From Thermoleophilaceae bacterium (lineage in GTDB: Bacteria > Actinomycetota > Thermoleophilia > Solirubrobacterales > Thermoleophilaceae), in NCBI GenBank assembly GCA_013813135.1, contig JACCSF010000144.1:1-12322 (forward strand): DNA of 12,322 bases. Reading direction: 5' to 3'. The notes beneath the pieces were generated by a model. It saw only the letters and a list, made by a program, of their open reading frames with translations, made no database searches and was not told the origin of the DNA. Shown piece by piece: positions 11,084-12,322 of the stretch (its first letter is position 1; every line of letters starts with the position of its first letter). Made by a program: the position numbers and the translations under genes.

Positions 11084-12322
11084 CACTCGCCTCCTTGTCG
11101 ATCACCGAGCAGCGACCGTGCCCGCACGGCCCCGACGGCGTTGCCCTTGAGGTCGTAGAACGCAAGGCCCGTCCGGGCCGCGCGCTCTGACTCTTCTTCG
11201 CGTTCGCAGATCCGGAGTACGTCGGCGAGGTCGAGCATCGCATCACCGCGATGTGACAGCAAGTCGGTCGCCTCCACGAGCGTGACGGCGGCGCGCGCGA
11301 GCGCCTCAGCCTCGTCGCAACGGCCCCGGCGCGCGAGGATCTTGGCTTGCACGCCACGCCAGATCACCTGCGTCACCGTGTCCTCCGGCGCCGCGCGGCG
11401 GTCAGTGATCCGACAAAGCTCGCCTGCCTCGTCGATGCGCCCCTGCGCGTAGACGGCCTGCGCCAGCAGGGCGGTGGTCGTTGCCAGCGCGGCGCCTTCG
11501 CTCATCGACGACAGCGTCTCGACGTCCGCGCGCAGCGACGCCTCGGCGAGCGCCGGCTGCCCTGCGAGCAGCCTGACGAACGCCTCGAGGTGGGAGACGC
11601 CGGAGCCGAGGCCGCCGAGCTCGCGAAGGATCTCGCTCGCCTGCTCGAGCAACCGCCCGGCGGTGTCGAACTCGCCCTTCATCGCGTGCAGCAACGCCAG
11701 CGGGTTGAGCGTCGATGCCGTCGCGACCGGGCTCGTGGCGACCAGCTCGCGGAGCTCCTCGCAACGGCGGATCGCCGCGACGACCGGAGTCGGACCCAGC
11801 ACGGCCGCCGTCGCGCGCCAGCCGATGACCTCGAACAGCTCGCGCCGGCTGCCCGCGCGGCGCGCGCACTCGGCGGCCTCGCGCCAGGCGTCGTCGGCGC
11901 TGCCCACGCGGCCCGCATTCCAGGCGAGCTGCCCGCGCAGCAACCAGACCCGGCACTGCCCGTACACGTCGCCGTCGCGTTCGAGAACGGGCCCCATGGC
12001 GTCTGCGACGCGTCGCGCCTGGTCCGTTGCGCCGCTGGTCTCCGTCTCGAGGCGCACGAGCTCGCGCTCGACCTGCGCGCGTGCATGCAGGCGAGGTTCG
12101 GGCGCAGAGGCGATCGCCTCATCGAGAACGCGCGTCGCGTCGGTCATGCGACCGGCCTCGAACAGCGCAGCCCCGAGCGCCGGCAGCACCTCCCCGCGCG
12201 CCGCGTCGTCCCACTCCAGGAGCGATCCTGCGCGCTCGAGCAGACGCGCTCCCGCGGACGCGTCGCCGCGCAGGAGCGCGGCATCCGCGGCGGCCGCCAG
12301 CCGCTCCGCCGCCGCTCCGGCC
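11083..12322 (-). CDS. TPR-repeat C-terminal region of a large signalling ATPase, possibly cyclase-linked (5' end outside window)
   Basis: 412 C-terminal residues are visible; the frame is open to the window edge (first visible residues AGAAAERLAAAADAALLRGD), so the real start lies outside. The sequence is an array of helix-turn-helix TPR-like units rich in Ala, Leu and Arg, for example LFEAGRMTDATRVLDEAIAS, LLRGQLAWNAGRVGSADDAW, LLHAMKGEFDTAGRLLEQAS and AKILARRGRCDEAEALARAA. The end, GLAFYDLKGNAVGAVRARSL, closely recalls the C-termini of class III adenylate/guanylate cyclases with AAA ATPase and TPR domains (YE.KGN..aa.r...L), rather than LuxR-type relatives, since no HTH follows. That assignment is from memory and the catalytic part cannot be seen. 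TPR arrays mediate protein binding and autoinhibition. Its TGA overlaps the ATG of the 99-aa gene, making it the first visible gene of the peroxidase operon. Confidence 0.85.
   Translation of the reverse strand, partial: AGAAAERLAAAADAALLRGDASAGARLLERAGSLLEWDDAARGEVLPALGAALFEAGRMTDATRVLDEAIASAPEPRLHARAQVERELVRLETETSGATDQARRVADAMGPVLERDGDVYGQCRVWLLRGQLAWNAGRVGSADDAWREAAECARRAGSRRELFEVIGWRATAAVLGPTPVVAAIRRCEELRELVATSPVATASTLNPLALLHAMKGEFDTAGRLLEQASEILRELGGLGSGVSHLEAFVRLLAGQPALAEASLRADVETLSSMSEGAALATTTALLAQAVYAQGRIDEAGELCRITDRRAAPEDTVTQVIWRGVQAKILARRGRCDEAEALARAAVTLVEATDLLSHRGDAMLDLADVLRICEREEESERAARTGLAFYDLKGNAVGAVRARSLLGDRQGGE
11090..11096 (-). promoter_or_regulatory. Strong ribosome binding site of the 99-aa protein, inside the upstream gene
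   Basis: The minus strand reads AAGGAGG six bases before ATG 11083, a near-perfect anti-16S match located within the last codons of the TPR gene. It decides the start codon and implies strong independent initiation or re-initiation after the upstream stop. Confidence 0.75.

Noticed and set aside
10812..11357. In-frame extension of the haem peroxidase to 11357
   Set aside because: It would run through the 99-aa gene and the end of the TPR gene in another frame, with low-complexity translation; the GTG at 10811 has a ribosome binding site.

Overview
The window is 12.3 kb of uniformly very GC-rich DNA with long open frames on both strands. The families present are a LuxR-type regulator, a TPR/cyclase-type regulator, a BBE-type FAD oxidase, a bacterial animal-type haem peroxidase and teichoic-acid-like glycosyltransferases. 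Together they suggest a high-GC actinobacterium, possibly a soil Thermoleophilia/Solirubrobacterales-like lineage. That placement is inferred from gene content and composition, not from a marker gene.

Layout. (1) Bases 1-1603: the last 84 codons of a LuxR-type regulator on the + strand converge on, and overlap by 40 bp, a complete FAD-linked oxidoreductase on the - strand. (2) Bases 1604-2886: a gene-poor scar. It holds a nested inverted repeat, a possible IS21-family end, the 3' part of a tRNA that looks like a used attachment site, a frameshifted tyrosine-integrase C-terminus pointing into that tRNA piece, and what looks like the cut-off first 36 codons of a membrane sensor protein. (3) Bases 2886-9096: a cell-surface glycan block. 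A class I methyltransferase (-) is divergent from a TylF/MycF-like O-methyltransferase (+), which is followed 9 bp later by an 875-aa multidomain protein. That protein has a helical N-terminus, a polysaccharide pyruvyl transferase domain and a GT8-like domain whose metal-binding DxD reads PIP. A TagE-like GT4 glycosyltransferase with a C-terminal beta-rich extension converges on it with a 17-bp overlap. (4) Bases 9294-12322: a tightly overlapping - strand operon. A large TPR regulator (5' end outside the window) overlaps by 1 nt (TGATG) a 99-aa protein of unknown function, which overlaps by 28 bp an animal-type haem peroxidase.

How the genes work together (inference): the block in (3) probably builds and decorates an extracellular glycopolymer through glycosyl transfer, pyruvylation and O-methylation, and it sits directly beside integration debris, as accessory surface-polysaccharide loci often do. 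The operon in (4) looks like a translationally coupled unit linking a signalling or regulatory protein to a haem peroxidase through a small unknown protein. That operon and the pyruvyl transferase/degenerate GT8 fusion are the best candidates for undescribed biology here. I see no CRISPR array, complete rRNA or tRNA gene, or complete mobile element.
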